From the NCBI GenBank assembly GCA_963691655.1, contig OY829326.1, positions 37,785,989 to 37,849,988 on the forward strand: a stretch of 64,000 nt of DNA. The letters run 5' to 3'. Origin of the DNA: Toxonevra muliebris (taxonomy: Eukaryota; Arthropoda; Insecta; Diptera; Pallopteridae). How positions within the stretch are numbered: position 1 is the stretch's first letter; each line of letters starts with the position of its first letter. A program made the position numbers and the translations under genes. Below are positions 10,641-22,928 of the stretch, piece after piece. The notes under the pieces are model-generated. The model saw only the letters and a list, made by a program, of their open reading frames with translations. It did no database searches and had not been told where the DNA came from.

Positions 10641-13600
10641 GCAGCTTAAAAACGTTTTGCATACACGGAGTACAATTTGAAAAATTTCTTAAACAACGAA
10701 ATTATAATTTCGATTGTTTGAAAGGTTATACAGCGCTTATCGGCATAAAATGTTGAATATTGAAAATAAGTTTCAACTTCTCAGTAAAACTTACCCATTT
10801 GAAAGCGCTGGCCTTTTGCTTCTTGGAAGCTACCAAGTAGACAAATTTGCCATTAAGCTCTCTGAAAGCTCTGAAAGAGCTCCTTGAGAAGACTATAGGG
10901 AACATATAAATGAAAAAAAAAAAACAATTAGCGATTCTCGCGCTTTATAATTCTCATATGGTTAAAATGAAACCAAACATAAGTAGATTTGATATTACAA
11001 TTTTAAAAAGTTTTTTGATTCAGAAGCAACAATCAATGTTTGAGATATATATCCGTAATAGGAAAATCTATAAGTTGTAACACAAAAGAGTAGAGTGTAA
11101 ACAGTGTGCTTCTTAAGGCTTCTTAAGCTCTTTCTACACTGCTGGAATATTTAATGTCCGCCTTCTCTTCAAATCATGTGCCGTGCAAAGAGAAAGCGCT
11201 ACCTGCTAACATGGAACCGATTCTGAATCGCTTCTTTTCCCGTTGAGTAGTACAGCTCAAAAGCACACAACCTCACACACACACAGTTTTAAATATTAAA
11301 ATACTTTAATGAACTTTACAATTGCGTTTTCGAGGAAAATATCATGCGAGCTTACCCTCCCACTCTCTGTCCGACATGCTCCTTTGCATTCATATTGTTG
11401 CGCTGATTTTACTCTCATTGTTTTTCTATTTGTTCTTTGGTGTTTTGCTGTGGTTATTGTTGTTGTTATTGTATTGTAACATACATATGTACTACACATA
11501 TAAAATTACTGGCAAAAAACATATGTACACACATAAGTAGAAAATTGTTCAATTCTTGTTTTCGTGTTCCTTTTCGTTTTTATTTTTTTAGCTGTGCCTC
11601 AATTACTATTTTGATATTGTATATATTTCACTTTTATATACATATTTTTTTTTTTTTTTGGTATTCTTTTTACTTTTGTTTCCCGCTTTTATATTTTTCT
11701 GTTAAATATGGCAACGCTGTGTAATCATTTAAATTGTAGTAATTAGTTTTTGTAGTAAATAAATGTGCATGCAACATATGTACGTGCAACTTGTGCGGCA
11801 TATATACACACAGCACACACTACTCGTACATTCATTCATACAACTATAATCACTTTAAAGTGTAGTTTCGTGAAATATATAGTAGGTACTACACTTACAA
11901 CAATAGTTTTGCTCCTTCTTTTTTGTTTTTTTGTTTTTTTTTTTTCTTTTTTTTTTAATGGGGCGCATATAATTTACGAAAACCAAGTGAATGCACAAAA
12001 AACCAAAAGAAAAAAAATTGTTGCAATATTTTTCACTATATTGCACATTACTGTGTATTCTTGCTATTTGTTGCTAGCTGTTGTTGTTGTTGTTAATGTT
12101 GCACGGCGCCGCTGCACATAGTTCATGATGTTAACTACACTTTACTAACTGTCGTAAATTGCTATTTGTTGCAAGGACGACGGTAAAACGATTACGTTGT
12201 AGCTCGTCCCGTCGTATGTATACCACGTGCAGCATTTACCGCCGCGGTAGTTAAGTTGAATTTACTATTTTTATTTTTGTTTTTCTTGCGAAAACTTTTT
12301 CCCTAGAAACTCTCAAGCTGTGTGCCCATTTTTCATTCATTTACTAATTTTTTTTTTTTTTTTGTGGCCAACATATGTTTATGTTAAGATATGGTATCAT
12401 AATTTGAGGATGAAGAAAAAAAAAAAAGAAAAAGTATTTTTCTTACAAAAAAGTTTCAAGTATTTAATTTTTGTTTAAAGTAGCAACATAATAGTTATCA
12501 AATTTAGAATCCAAATCGTGTTGCGGACAACAAATTTCAAAAAAACTTACTTTGAAATTGTTAAAAATATGGCAATGTATTTATTTAAATAAATTTGCAC
12601 ATTATTTGCACTCATCTAAAAAAAAAATCTCCATTATAGTGTGAATATGATTGTAAAATTTCGTCTTAATAGGAATATCCTTTTGATTTTAAATTTAGGT
12701 TTTTAAAATTAAAATGGAATGCAGCTAAGAAGTGTTTTTGTTTTAATTTTTTAAATTTGGAAAACAACAGACAAACTATTGAATTTATAAAAATGCAATA
12801 ATCATGCGAAACAAATATATAATTAGTAAACGACTGAACGTTAGAGTTCGGACTTGATTCGGTTAGGCCAAAAATTAAGCGTTCAGTTCGGAATTCTGCA
12901 AAAAATGACCGAACTATTTAAAAAAAAAAGTTGTAAACAAATATCTCTCTACGCTCCCGTATAGTACTGCAAATGAGTAACTTTTCAATGCATCATGGCA
13001 TTTATACCAGCACCGTCAGTGCAACCTCAAACGCGAAAACACCGGTATGCTTTTATTTTTGCTATTTGATATTAACTATTAAATTTCCTTCCACATTTTC
13101 TTTTTTAAAATATATATTTTCATTGTAACTTTTAACGAATTTTAATTACATGAATTCAAATATTTAAAAATAAAAATCGTTTTTTTTTCATAATTAAATG
13201 TTTGGACCATTTGTTCTAATTTTACTTTCAACAAAATGGAAAATGCTCTGAACAATGTATTATACTCGTATTACGTAGGGAACACGCAGACTAAGTGTTT
13301 AAGCACTTTTTTACTAAGTTTATGTCAACTCGTTTTCAATGGTGTCTGTCAGTCTGTTCGGGTGGAATTTTACAATCGATTTTAATCTAATTTCCCGATG
13401 AGCTAGAGACTTGAAACTTTAAACATAATTTAAAATTGGATGACAATACAATGTGAAATATCTAAAATATATAAAAATGTAATATAATATAAAATATTAG
13501 CGTTTATTTATTTATATAAACAATAATTATAGTACAGCATACTTTCAGGCTGGTATGAAAGTTTGACAGTTTGACAGGCACTACATTACTCTATTTAAAA

Positions 13601-13781
13601 TATTTATAGTTTCGACAGCCACTCTAATTACATAGTAAGTGTATAAATATGAATTGCTTTTTCAACTAACAGATGGCATAGCTGTTATGTATGGTTTGTG
13701 TCGAGGATGCAAAGCTTTGTATTCATCGTTGTAAAATTCATTGCTTTAGCGGAGGTACAATATACATATGTGTATACATAC

Positions 13782-14093
13782 ACGATCTCGATAGTCTAGT
13801 GGGTAGTGCACTAGACTTTCATCTGGGAGGTTCGGGTTCGATTCCCGTCTTCGTCTGGTGGTTAATTTTCATAACTTTCTTATATTCACTATCAATATGA
13901 AGTGTATGAGTATTATAAGATAGTGTACAAGTACACACATTGGTTGGTAATGGCAAAATCACCAAGCCGATAACAAATTGCTACACTGCCGTTCAGAATC
14001 GGCGTTGAACAGTAGGTCCAACTATGTGGTATCAGAATGGGTCGTTCAGGCCTAAGTGTGTCTCTCGACAGCCACTCCAACCTAACCTAACCT
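13782..14093 (+). mobile_element. tRNA-headed SINE with CCTAA tail, copy 1
   Basis: This element of about 312 bp has a tRNA-like head: an A-box-like TAGTCTAGTGGGTAG and a B-box-like GGTTCGATTCCCG. It continues through a body shared with two other copies in the window and ends in repeated CCTAA. The head is probably derived from a tRNA with a CTTTCA-type anticodon loop (Glu-like), but this is uncertain. No clear target duplication is seen at this copy. Confidence 0.85.
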
Positions 14094-14360
14094 ACACACA
14101 AGACTAAAAAGCAAAAAATAATAATTTAAATAAATTTTTTTTCAAATATACTTCGTTTTTAAAATGATCTAAAATGTATAAAATAATTTCTCCTAGCACC
14201 ATAGAGATTTATAACTCATACAGATTGTGCCGAAAATTTGTAATTGTGATTTTTAGTAGGTATGAAAATACTTACATGGTATAAAACAAAAAACGTGGGT
14301 CGCATGCAATAGGTAATTGATGGATGACTAGTTTACCTAATTCGCTAGCAATTTTAAGGT

Positions 14361-14668
14361 AAAGGTGCTTTTGAAAATCAAAAAAAAAAATATTAAAATG
14401 AATTATTTTGTATTTCAAATGAGAAATTCAACTAGATAAAATAAGAAGCTTGATGTAGAAATTATAGCTTCACAGGTCCTTAAATATTTTCGAGAAACTA
14501 CAGCTGACCAAACTTTTGTAAAAAAAAAACATATTTAAAAATAGACAAAATTCAACAAAAATTGATCCTTTCCACATTTTACTGTCTTTAACTTATATTA
14601 ACTTCTAAAATACTGTCTTAATGTGGGGCAAGCCAAAAACTACTATACCCTCTAAAATTCAAAAACAA
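14361..14668 (+). repeat. dispersed repeat, copy in plus orientation
   Basis: This is the partner of 6334-6664 in opposite orientation within the same intron. It starts near AAGGTGCTTTTGAAAATC and ends near GGCAAGCCAAAAACTACTAT. No coding potential is seen. Confidence 0.65.
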
Positions 14669-15586
14669 ATATCTTATTTTTTTTGGAAATACTAAAATTT
14701 CTTATTGAAGATATTGTGAAATGGAAATTGTGTTTTGAAAATTTTCAAAATTGGATCATGGCATCTAGTACCGAACCAAAATGAATTAAAATAATGGAAG
14801 TAATTACATACAATCAATACTAAATATAACGTGCAAAATAAAATATAATTTGTTAAAATTTCCACACTGAACTTTATAAATCTAAGCTCAGAATTTCAAA
14901 AAATTACTTCTACATATTTGTTAATGCATTGCCACAGGTATCTACATACAATGATTTTACTTGAAAGCTCCATATGTAAATTACTGATATTAGTTATTTA
15001 CACAAAAACCATAAGAATTTACCACTGCATTCACTTCTTTACACTAACATCCTCATTCATACATGCATATATAATTATATAAATTTCTTGCACATATTTC
15101 CCGCTTCATTGAATACTCAAACTGCATAGTACCTACCATTTTCATATAACGCTCAAAAATTATCACACAGAGTGCAACAATAGCAAATATAAACTAAAAA
15201 TCTATGTAACTATGTAATAGAAAAGGTGTATGAGACTGTCTGACTACCTTGCCCCACCCAAAACGGCAATGTCTGAGTAACTTTGTGAATAGTAAAAGCA
15301 ACAAAATTGCATAGCATTAAAACTAAAAATAACAGCATAAATTACAAAAGAAAAATATAAACTTCTAAGGAGATAAATTTTGAAAATAATTTGCGTGAAA
15401 TTTCACTATTGTCATCATCATTGTCGTCAACATGTGCCTCAGTAGTCAAGCGAATGTTCATGTATATTACACGAAGACACACACATACATGCATACCAAA
15501 ATACTAAAAACACTTATCATTTTTACTAAGTAACTCTCTCTCTCTTTCTTTCGCTCTCTTCTTTTTTAAAACCACTTTCATTACAG

Positions 15587-15741
15587 ATGGCACTGGTAAG
15601 GATTTGTACTCACCGGAAGCGGAAAGCTCTCCAGCACCATCATCCGTTGAGCCAACACCACAAATGGTTGCACAGGGTACCAAACCAACCTCACGTACAA
15701 GTAGTTTCGAAATTGAGAATCTTTTAAAGACCGCAGAGCAG
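15587..15741 (+). CDS. sif: still life (sif) exon: linker before the DH domain
   Basis: The exon is bounded by TTACAG and GGTAAGT. The single base left over from the previous exon plus AT makes Asn. It reads [20 protein letters not shown], then [20 protein letters not shown] and [12 protein letters not shown]. The [12 protein letters not shown] block is a recognisable SIF segment just before the DH domain and ends exactly on a codon. The region is Ser/Pro/Thr-rich, probably flexible and phosphorylatable. The open frame continues past the donor into Lys/Arg-rich sequence, which is intronic. Confidence 0.92.
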
Positions 15742-15986
15742 GTAAGTAAAAAAAAGAAAGGGAAGAGAAGAGGGTGGGTGCAACGGAGGTGGCGAGTGAG
15801 AAAACAAGCGTGAAATTTGGTGTGAGAGTGGGTTTGGTGGGCGGGGTTGAGTATTAGTCAAAAATTTGCTAGTGAATAGAAGCATGTGTTGGTATTTTAA
15901 ATCTGAACTAAATTCGTTCTTTTTGTTAAGTTACTTCAAAAATATCATGGAAATTGGGCATATTTGTATTCCACAAATTTAGTTAA

Positions 15987-16937
15987 CCTTGCGTTGGGTA
16001 AATGAGTCTGACCAGATTTTTTCCTATTTTTAATTCTAATTCTATGGAAAGGTAAAGAAATCAGTTTTATACAAGTATGCAAGGATAATTTTAAGGATAC
16101 TGTGATGTACACATTACATTCGTTCCCAATGGGTCTGGCCAGACCCCATATATATTTTCATGTATATGTTTTGTATTTTGTTTTGTTGTCTGTGGCTTTT
16201 ACATATGCTAAACTACCTGACCAGGTAATGGAATGTAAAAAAGAAACCTTTTCCCCTTATATTTGATTTGGAAAATGTTTTTTTTTTTTCTTTTTTTTTT
16301 GTAAACAGTTATTTCACAAATTGTATGATGAAATGTAATACAAATCGATCTGAATATTTTAACTGAGTCTCTGTAATGCAATTGATTGAACATTGGGATT
16401 GAACATTTTTAATAAAAGAAACGAGTAGTTTGGTGCGTTTTTTCATTTCTTTGTAATCAAATTTTACAATTGTTCTTTCTCTCGTTTATATTAGCACCGC
16501 TACTACTTCCGGTGTAATCCGAAACTCACTACTTCTGGTTCAATCTAAAATGAAAGAACGAAATGAAAACGAATAGAAATGAAGTCTAAATAAAAACGAA
16601 AGAAATTAAATTGAAATGAAAGTATTGATGAAATGGAAACGTATTGAAAACGAACAGCAAATGTAATTTTAATCGAACTTGAATACTTACATTTATTGGC
16701 CGTTTTAATTGAATAACTGTTAATAAGAAAGACATTTTTCAAAATAAAACATAAAATGTACATATGTATGTATTTATTATAAGCCTTATGTAACCTTAAT
16801 ATGTTCAGGCTGTTTATTTGGAAATAAACCAATGAATAAACCCAATATTTACATACAAATACATGAAGATATATATGGGGTCTGGCCTGACTCATTGGGT
16901 ACAAATGTGACTATCGAAATATCTGCCTAACGAAAGG
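15987..16937. mobile_element. TTAA-flanked piggyBac-like non-autonomous element (951 bp)
   Basis: TTAA lies at 15983-15986 and 16938-16941. The ends are CCTTGCGTTGGG and, on the complement, CCTTTCGTTAGG (10 of 12). A longer subterminal inverted pair (about 16111-16165 against 16855-16905) contains CCAATGGGTCTGGCCAGACC and runs on through CCCCATATATAT. No piggyBac transposase is readable inside, so this looks like a deletion derivative or MITE. Confidence 0.82.
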
Positions 16938-17090
16938 TTAAGTATTAAGAGATAAAACTACCTTGTGACCACGAACTCAAGGATAATTTTCTCGAATTTT
17001 TTTGAGAAAAATAAAATAATATATTAAAAAAAAAAATGTGTTACATAATGAGAATTGAGGTACTCAAAAAAATTTTTTATTGATTATTAC

Positions 17091-18255
17091 TAGGGCAAGG
17101 AATTTCATGCAATAAAAAATCGAAAATAAGCGCATATAATATGCACTTAAAGTTCAAAAATATGCAACTAAAATTGCAAAAAATGCATTAAAAACATCTA
17201 AAATATGCAATTAAAAACAAAAAAATATTTTCTTTTTGATCGCATATTTTCGGTAAAAAAAAAAAAAAAAACTAAAAATATTGCATATAATTTAACAAAC
17301 AAAGGACGAAAACAATTCAATTTAAAATATAAAATGAATTTATAAAAAGCAACAAAAAATGTAAAATTTAGCATAAATCGTAGTTAAGTAAATATGTAAA
17401 TGATCATGAGATCAATCCTTATTTATTGTTTTGTTGGCGTAAACAATAAAAATATTTTGAAGTTTTCAAAAACAAAACTTTCCCGATTGGGTTTCTATAA
17501 AGAAAAGGATCGTTCAAGATCAACACTCGGACGACAGGAGCATATTTGAAAGCACAAAATTCATTTATAGAATAGTTGTTTATAGAACAATTTTCTTCAT
17601 TAAATTCCAAATTTATATTTCTTACCGGGATATCAATAGCATCATCTATGGAAACCCATAAGAAATGGTTTCTAAAGCGAACTTGATTTCTTTTAATAAA
17701 CGAATAATATATTTGTTCGATATAAGTTTTGCGCAGTGACGTTTCATGAGGAATGATTTCATTAATATATGTTCTCAAAAAACTTCTTAATTGTGGATTG
17801 TAAAATACAACGGAATATCTGCTGAAAAAAAATCTTGGCATAAATCCAAGCCCTGCCGCTGCAGAGGTAGTAATCAAAGACTGTATTGTTTTTTCTGAGC
17901 GCCGATCAATCAATTCTTAGGATTCGGACTTTTTAAATGCTAGTCAACTTGAAATTTCTTTTCGCAGTTCACTAAAAGGTTATCAAAATTATTAGAAAAT
18001 TATAAATATGTAAATCAAAAAAAAAAAAGGAAATTATGTAAAAACATGCATATATTGTAAAATATGCAAAAATATGTGCACAGTTTCCCAAAAATATGCA
18101 TGAAAAATATGCATTTATTGTAAAATATGCAAAAATATGTACTAACGATTGAATGTCATTTTAAAGGAAATTTCATGATTCGTAAAGATAACTTGACTAT
18201 TTCACTTTTGAGATGCCCAGTAAAAACATGCATTTGCATGGAATTCCTTGCCCTA
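17091..18255 (-). mobile_element. hAT element, 1,165 bp, with terminal repeats and 8-bp target duplication
   Basis: The terminal inverted repeats start TAGGGCAAGGAATTTCATGC (left) and TAGGGCAAGGAATTCCATGC (right, complement); 21 of the first 22 bases agree. The flanks are a perfect 8-bp duplication, ATTATTAC, at 17083-17090 and 18256-18263, the hallmark of hAT transposition. Subterminal zones at both ends carry many copies of an AATATGCA-type motif, likely transposase-binding sites. A transposase fragment lies inside on the minus strand. The element is far shorter than an autonomous hAT, so it is a deletion derivative. Confidence 0.93.
17419..17913 (-). pseudogene. hAT transposase fragment (164 codons)
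   Basis: The open frame contains the block TSLRKTYIEQIYYSFIKRNQ and then HFLWVSIDDAIDIPVRNINL. It resembles the LRKNYI and WVSIDETTD region of the hAT transposases related to CGG-binding proteins, which includes the first catalytic Asp. The N-terminal zinc finger and the C-terminal dimerisation domain are missing, against a usual length of 500-600 residues. It is non-functional as a transposase but its frame is still open. Confidence 0.7.
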
Positions 18256-20543
18256 ATTATTACAAAACAAAACTGCGGACGCAGCAGCTACCGCTAGAAA
18301 ATCAGTTAGTTTTTCATGACCTTCATGGTCGAAATTCTTCAGGTCGCAATACTGTATCTGGAACAGAAGTAAAAAATCTAATGAAGGACGCATGATTTTT
18401 TTTCCAAAATATTGCTTTTTTACTTTTAAACTGCAATGATTTGAAAAAACTTAAAATAAATTCGTTGGCATTTTGTTTTGTTTTAATTTGTTTAATTTCT
18501 TTAATATTTCATTACTTGTATTTTTTTTACAAAATTTAATTTATTTTTCTAAAACAAAAAACGAGAAAATTACCATTGATTTCGTGTTCATTGGGTAGTA
18601 TTAGCTTTTATTTGAAAGCATATTCTTGCCATACAGTTTTAAATTTATGTTCAACATTTCATAGCATATTTTGTAGCATATATACATTTCCTGCTTTCCT
18701 CCAAATCTATTTTCTCAAAAAGGCATACGTACACAACATATACATAGACATACAACATTTACCGTTTACAGTGCCATTTACAGTGCCACATCTACTTTTT
18801 ACCACAGTATTTAACAGTATTAATAACACAATCTTCTTGCAAATGCAAAAGTTATATATACATATATGTGCAACCTATTTTCGTAATCACAAGTGTATTA
18901 TTTAATTTCAAAAATAACGTAACTAAATTAAAATGCCACCTACTGTATACCACATACCTGCTACTACTACGACTACTATTTTCCATTTATAGCGCCACCT
19001 ACGCTATTTAAATTTTGGCGCTCTAAACGCAAGCCTCAATCCTTTAAAATAGAATCAAGGATGAAAAGCACCAACGCCAAAAACCAAAAACAATGAATGC
19101 AAAGCATAAGTCTAACAAAAAAAAAAAACACAAAAAGATGCACTTTGTTTCTGGAAACTTTCCCAAGTGTACTCAAAACACAGGCAGAACCCACTTCATT
19201 TAATGACACTTTACTAAATACACTCACACACATACATACACTCACCTACAGTGAGAAATGTGGTAGAATGAACCAACGAAGAAATAGAAAGCAGAAGAAT
19301 CCTTTTATCTCAAGTTGACGTTTCAACGCTCGCTCTGAGTATATGAGTATTTCAAGGAAATTTTCAAAAATTCAACATCTTCTACCACTACTACTAAATA
19401 ATAATACAGAAAAAAAACACAAAGAAGAGAAACAGCGTGACACTGCAACAGCAGCAGCAGAAGCATCAAAACGTAGTAGTAGTAGTAATATTAGTAGTTG
19501 TTGTAGTTGTAGCGCCATCTGAAGCTGCTTATGCAAATCACAATAGCATGAAAACAAAGCAAAAATCATTTACATAATGAAACACAAAATAAAAATGAAA
19601 TACCAAAAATAAAAGAAAGAGTAAAATAAAAAAAAAAAAATAAAAACAAACAGAAAAAACCAAAAACCGACATGAACGACGAAAACGACAAAACAGAAGA
19701 GCAAAAAGCAGCGAATGAATTTCACACTTGACAGCAAAATGCAACTCTGTCACAGCAATTCAAACACTAACACTCAAGGTATACCATAGCTTCATACCTT
19801 ACCTGTGCCTTACTACTGTTATTTGTCTATTTGTCTGTCGGGCATGACGGGCTGTTTGTCTATCTGCTTATACTAGTTGCCTGCCTGACTGCCACCATTG
19901 TGTCAAACAAACGTCAACTGTCAGTGTCAAATGCACTTGTAAGACAAATACATCCTAAGTAAGCGAAGCACAAAAACAAATGTAGCATTAGCAGCAGCAG
20001 CAGCAACAACAGCAAGGAAAACACAATAAGACGACACCTTCAGACGTTTACAGACATCTACACATCACACACACGTATTTATGTCTAACTTTTCCGAATT
20101 CCGTCTTTTCTCTCTTAAGCAACTAACTATTTCTTAACAGAAATACTGCTACACACACATACACACACACACTTATGTCCCTATTTCCCTTGCACTCTAT
20201 ACCACCATACAAAAAAAATAAATAAATTTGTCAGACAGATTTCTCCATATATCCTTTTTCCTAAGTTTAGATTTTGCTTTCTTTAGCATTAATTCTCTTT
20301 TGTTCTCCCTCTCTCTTTCTCTCTCTATCTCTATCATTGCACACACCTCACACACACATTTGCTAACTTCATTTTCTTTCTTTCTTCATTTCTCTCATTT
20401 CATCTACGAAAAAAAATAATTGTTGCGCCTTCACTTCTCTCGTCACAAAAACAACGCAACCACAATAAAAAAATTAAAAACAAAACAAAATACCAAAAAA
20501 CCAAAAACAAAACAAAACAAATTTTTGATGCTACACCCTTAAG

Positions 20544-20714
20544 GTTACCGGATTTTGTCGTTCACCTCAGGAAACCCGGAAATCAAGCCCCACTGGTTCT
20601 GTTACATCGTCGGTGTCGAATGCCGCATTAACACCATCACGTCAACTCACAGATGCCGAGAAATTGCGTAAAGTCATTTTGGAATTGGTCGATACGGAAA
20701 GAGCTTATGTTAAG
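20544..20714 (+). CDS. sif: still life (sif) exon: start of the DH (RhoGEF) domain
   Basis: The exon begins after CCCTTAAG and reads [20 protein letters not shown], then [20 protein letters not shown] and [17 protein letters not shown], followed by a GTAAGT donor. It is 57 codons, phase 0 at both ends. The last 25 residues are conserved region 1 of a Dbl-homology domain (Leu-Asp-Thr-Glu-Arg-x-Tyr-Val), close to TIAM1. This helix contacts switch I of Rac. The Ser-rich stretch before it is the end of the linker. A second AG at 20569-20570 could give a form lacking nine residues. Confidence 0.95.
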
Positions 20715-21021
20715 GTAAGTTTTTTCGAAATTTTTCGCTATAATATTAATATTAATTTTAAGTTAAATTTAAGTAAATATAAATTTTTTAAAAAAATTTC
20801 ACTTTGCAGTTAAAGCATAGAAGATCAATGAAGTATTGCAAATATTAGAATTTTCTATTTAATAATGAATCTTGAAAACTTTTTGAATAAAATATTAAAA
20901 TCTATGAATGCAATTTACCAGTTTTCAGTTGAAAACTTACCGCAAAAAGCAGAAGTTTGTTATTTTGTTTGTTACTATTCGGTTTTTTCACAAAGCACTT
21001 TATAGATTAAAAATTTAATCC

Positions 21022-21090
21022 CATCTGGGAATCGAACTTGAGGCAGCTGGAACTCCAGGCTAGCTCTCATTTATCCGGCCACCGGTGTTT
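21022..21090 (-). repeat. tRNA-like remnant (SINE head or tRNA pseudogene)
   Basis: The complement reads a tRNA-like order: GGTGGCCGGATAAATGAGAG (A-box region), an anticodon-arm-like CTGGAGTTCCAG, then CAAGTTCGATTCCCAG (B box). The acceptor stem does not pair convincingly, and AT-rich sequence follows. I read it as the head of a second, unrelated SINE or a decayed tRNA, not as a working tRNA. Confidence 0.5.
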
Positions 21091-21187
21091 TTGCAGGATT
21101 TCTTGACCGTCTTAATCTATTACCATTTTTCTCTTTAGAATCACTGTTGTTCAATTATGTACTTAGTTTCTTACAAACTGACTTTAA

Positions 21188-22491
21188 CCCTGGAAGTACA
21201 TGATTTTTTTATACGTAAAGGTCAGGCTTCGTCGAAACGACGACGGCATTATTCAAAGTGATCATACACATGACCTATACATCAACAACTTTGAAAGTTG
21301 ATTGTTTTCCATTATTTGGTTAATTTAGCATATAGAAAAACAGCAACGGACATTTGTTGTTAAAAATATTTATTTACAAATTAAATTTTCACAGCTTTAG
21401 TTCATTAGGCTTGTTTTACAAAACACTGTATATTTAATTACAAAAAAAAAGTAACTTATAGCACATATAATTCATCAAATGTGTTTGCATCTTAAAAGTA
21501 ATATACTGAACTAAAAAGGAACGAGTTTTCATGAGAATCAAGTTTCATTATATGCAAGAGGCACAACGTTCTATTCTGTGCTTCTCGCATAAGCTTTAAT
21601 TACATTTTGAACAAATCGTTTAGAAGAGGGACAAATGGCAGAAATCATTTTATTTTTTCAGAATTTATTTGTTGAGTCTCTCATAATCAGTCGGCATTAC
21701 ATTTTTAATATTATTTCGAACTAACGTAGTCAAAGTTAATATTTTAAGTTAATTGGCTTACGACAAAGACAGATTTTTTGTAGAAAACAAGTGCGATTCA
21801 GGAACTTTTGTTTTATTTAAAACATGTTGTGAGCGTAATTGATATAACTATTTAGAAAAGTCATATTTAATATTCTAAAATATTCAGTAATATTTTTGCA
21901 TTGCCGAGTTGGTCCTCGAACTTGATGCACAATGTTTTTCACAATATTGATTTTGTTTTTGTATATACATTTTATGGTTGTTTACTATGCATAGTGGATG
22001 TGATTAACGAAATTATTATCGACTTTGCCCTTCATAATGATATACCTCTACACAGAGGCACATCGCTTTAGTCTGTATTAGATGCCTCCACTGATAGACT
22101 TGCATCTTCCAAACTATCATTTTGAACCTCCTCTGTCTGGTTGGTGGTCTTCTTCACTCGTCAACAAAACATTTTTCAGTTTCCTGGTCATGTAATTCCT
22201 TTGTCGTGCTCGTTTCGCATTCCAATAACAAAAACTATAACATAAAAAAAAAAAAAAACGATCTCAAAATGCAAAAGTTACACAAAGGTCATGCTTCGTC
22301 GTTTCGACGACACACATTTAAAAAAAATCATACTTTCATAATATATATTCAGTTGAACTTCTGCACACAGCAACAGCTTGCCCACGACTGGCGTTGTATG
22401 AAAAACTAGCACAAAACAAATAAAACTTAGAAGAAAAAACTGTAAAACGTAAAAATGCGTCGTCGATTCGACGAAGCATGTCCTTCCAGGG
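21188..22491. mobile_element. TTAA-flanked piggyBac-like element (1,304 bp)
   Basis: TTAA lies at 21184-21187 and 22492-22495. The terminal repeats are CCCTGGAAGTACAT and, on the complement, CCCTGGAAGGACAT (13 of 14). Palindromic GTCG(T/A)TTCGACGA motifs occur near both ends and once more near 22295, probably transposase-binding sites. The interior has no intact transposase. A minus-strand frame around 22.0-22.1 kb is suggestive but too broken to call. Confidence 0.87.
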
Positions 22492-22928
22492 TTAACGATT
22501 GGCTTATGGCTCATTTCAATTGCCGCCTAGCCATCATTTTATCAGTTCTTTCATTACGAGATATTCTAGGTTGTCCTATAACCCATATAAGGCACAACTT
22601 GTTTGGTGTCGCAACATTATTAAGTTGCAATTACTATTTTGTATTTATTTCACCGGAACGGTTTAATGTATCTCTTCATTCTTGTTCGCATATTCTTGTT
22701 GCTTGCCTATCACATTTTCTCTCAGTTTAAGTCACGTCTGCTCTTGCATTGTGATCTAACGCAACTGCTGCTACTGATTGTAATGCTGGATGACTAGGCA
22801 CCAGCTGTTTTCGCACTCTTGCTGTCTTTTCTTCCTCAATGCGAAGGTTTTTATGCGCCATGAGAGCACGGTACAAAATGAAATGATTTCAGTAGTGGAA
22901 CAACAACAAAACAACAAAATGTATGTAC

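Larger units (their letters stand above)
1070..15586 (+). other. sif: large sif intron, 14.5 kb, rich in transposon relics
   Basis: The intron has a GTAAGT donor and a TTACAG acceptor. It contains a polypurine tract, two TTAA-flanked elements (1997-2489 and 5941-6202), an inverted-repeat element at 3890-5044, a mariner-type relic at 9.1-9.6 kb, a Tc1-like relic at 9.6-10.6 kb, a SINE at 13.8 kb and one copy of a dispersed repeat at each of 6.3 and 14.4 kb. It also holds CA-type microsatellites, for example near 7229-7253. The stretches 2.6-3.9, 7.0-8.5 and 10.7-13.7 kb are AT-rich with nothing I can name. Confidence 0.9.
15742..20543 (+). other. sif: sif intron with two well-defined DNA transposons
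   Basis: The intron has a GTAAGT donor and a CCCTTAAG acceptor at 20536-20543. It contains a TTAA-flanked element (15987-16937) and a hAT element (17091-18255). The remaining 2.2 kb is AT-rich, with CA, GCA and poly-A tracts and no supported gene. A second AG at 20569-20570 is 27 bp inside the exon and in frame. Confidence 0.88.

Noticed and set aside
11296..12121. Cluster of open frames on both strands around 11.3-12.1 kb
   Set aside because: Cys/Tyr/Phe-rich readings of TTG, TAT and CA repeats; no domain and no splice signals tying them to sif.
13782..13856. tRNA gene at the SINE head
   Set aside because: The same sequence recurs three times attached to a shared body and tail, with target duplications at two copies, so it is a SINE head and not a tRNA gene.
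18213..18395. 60-codon frame crossing the right end of the hAT element
   Set aside because: It starts inside the transposon and runs across its end and target duplication, so it cannot be an original gene. The part after the end has no recognisable similarity.
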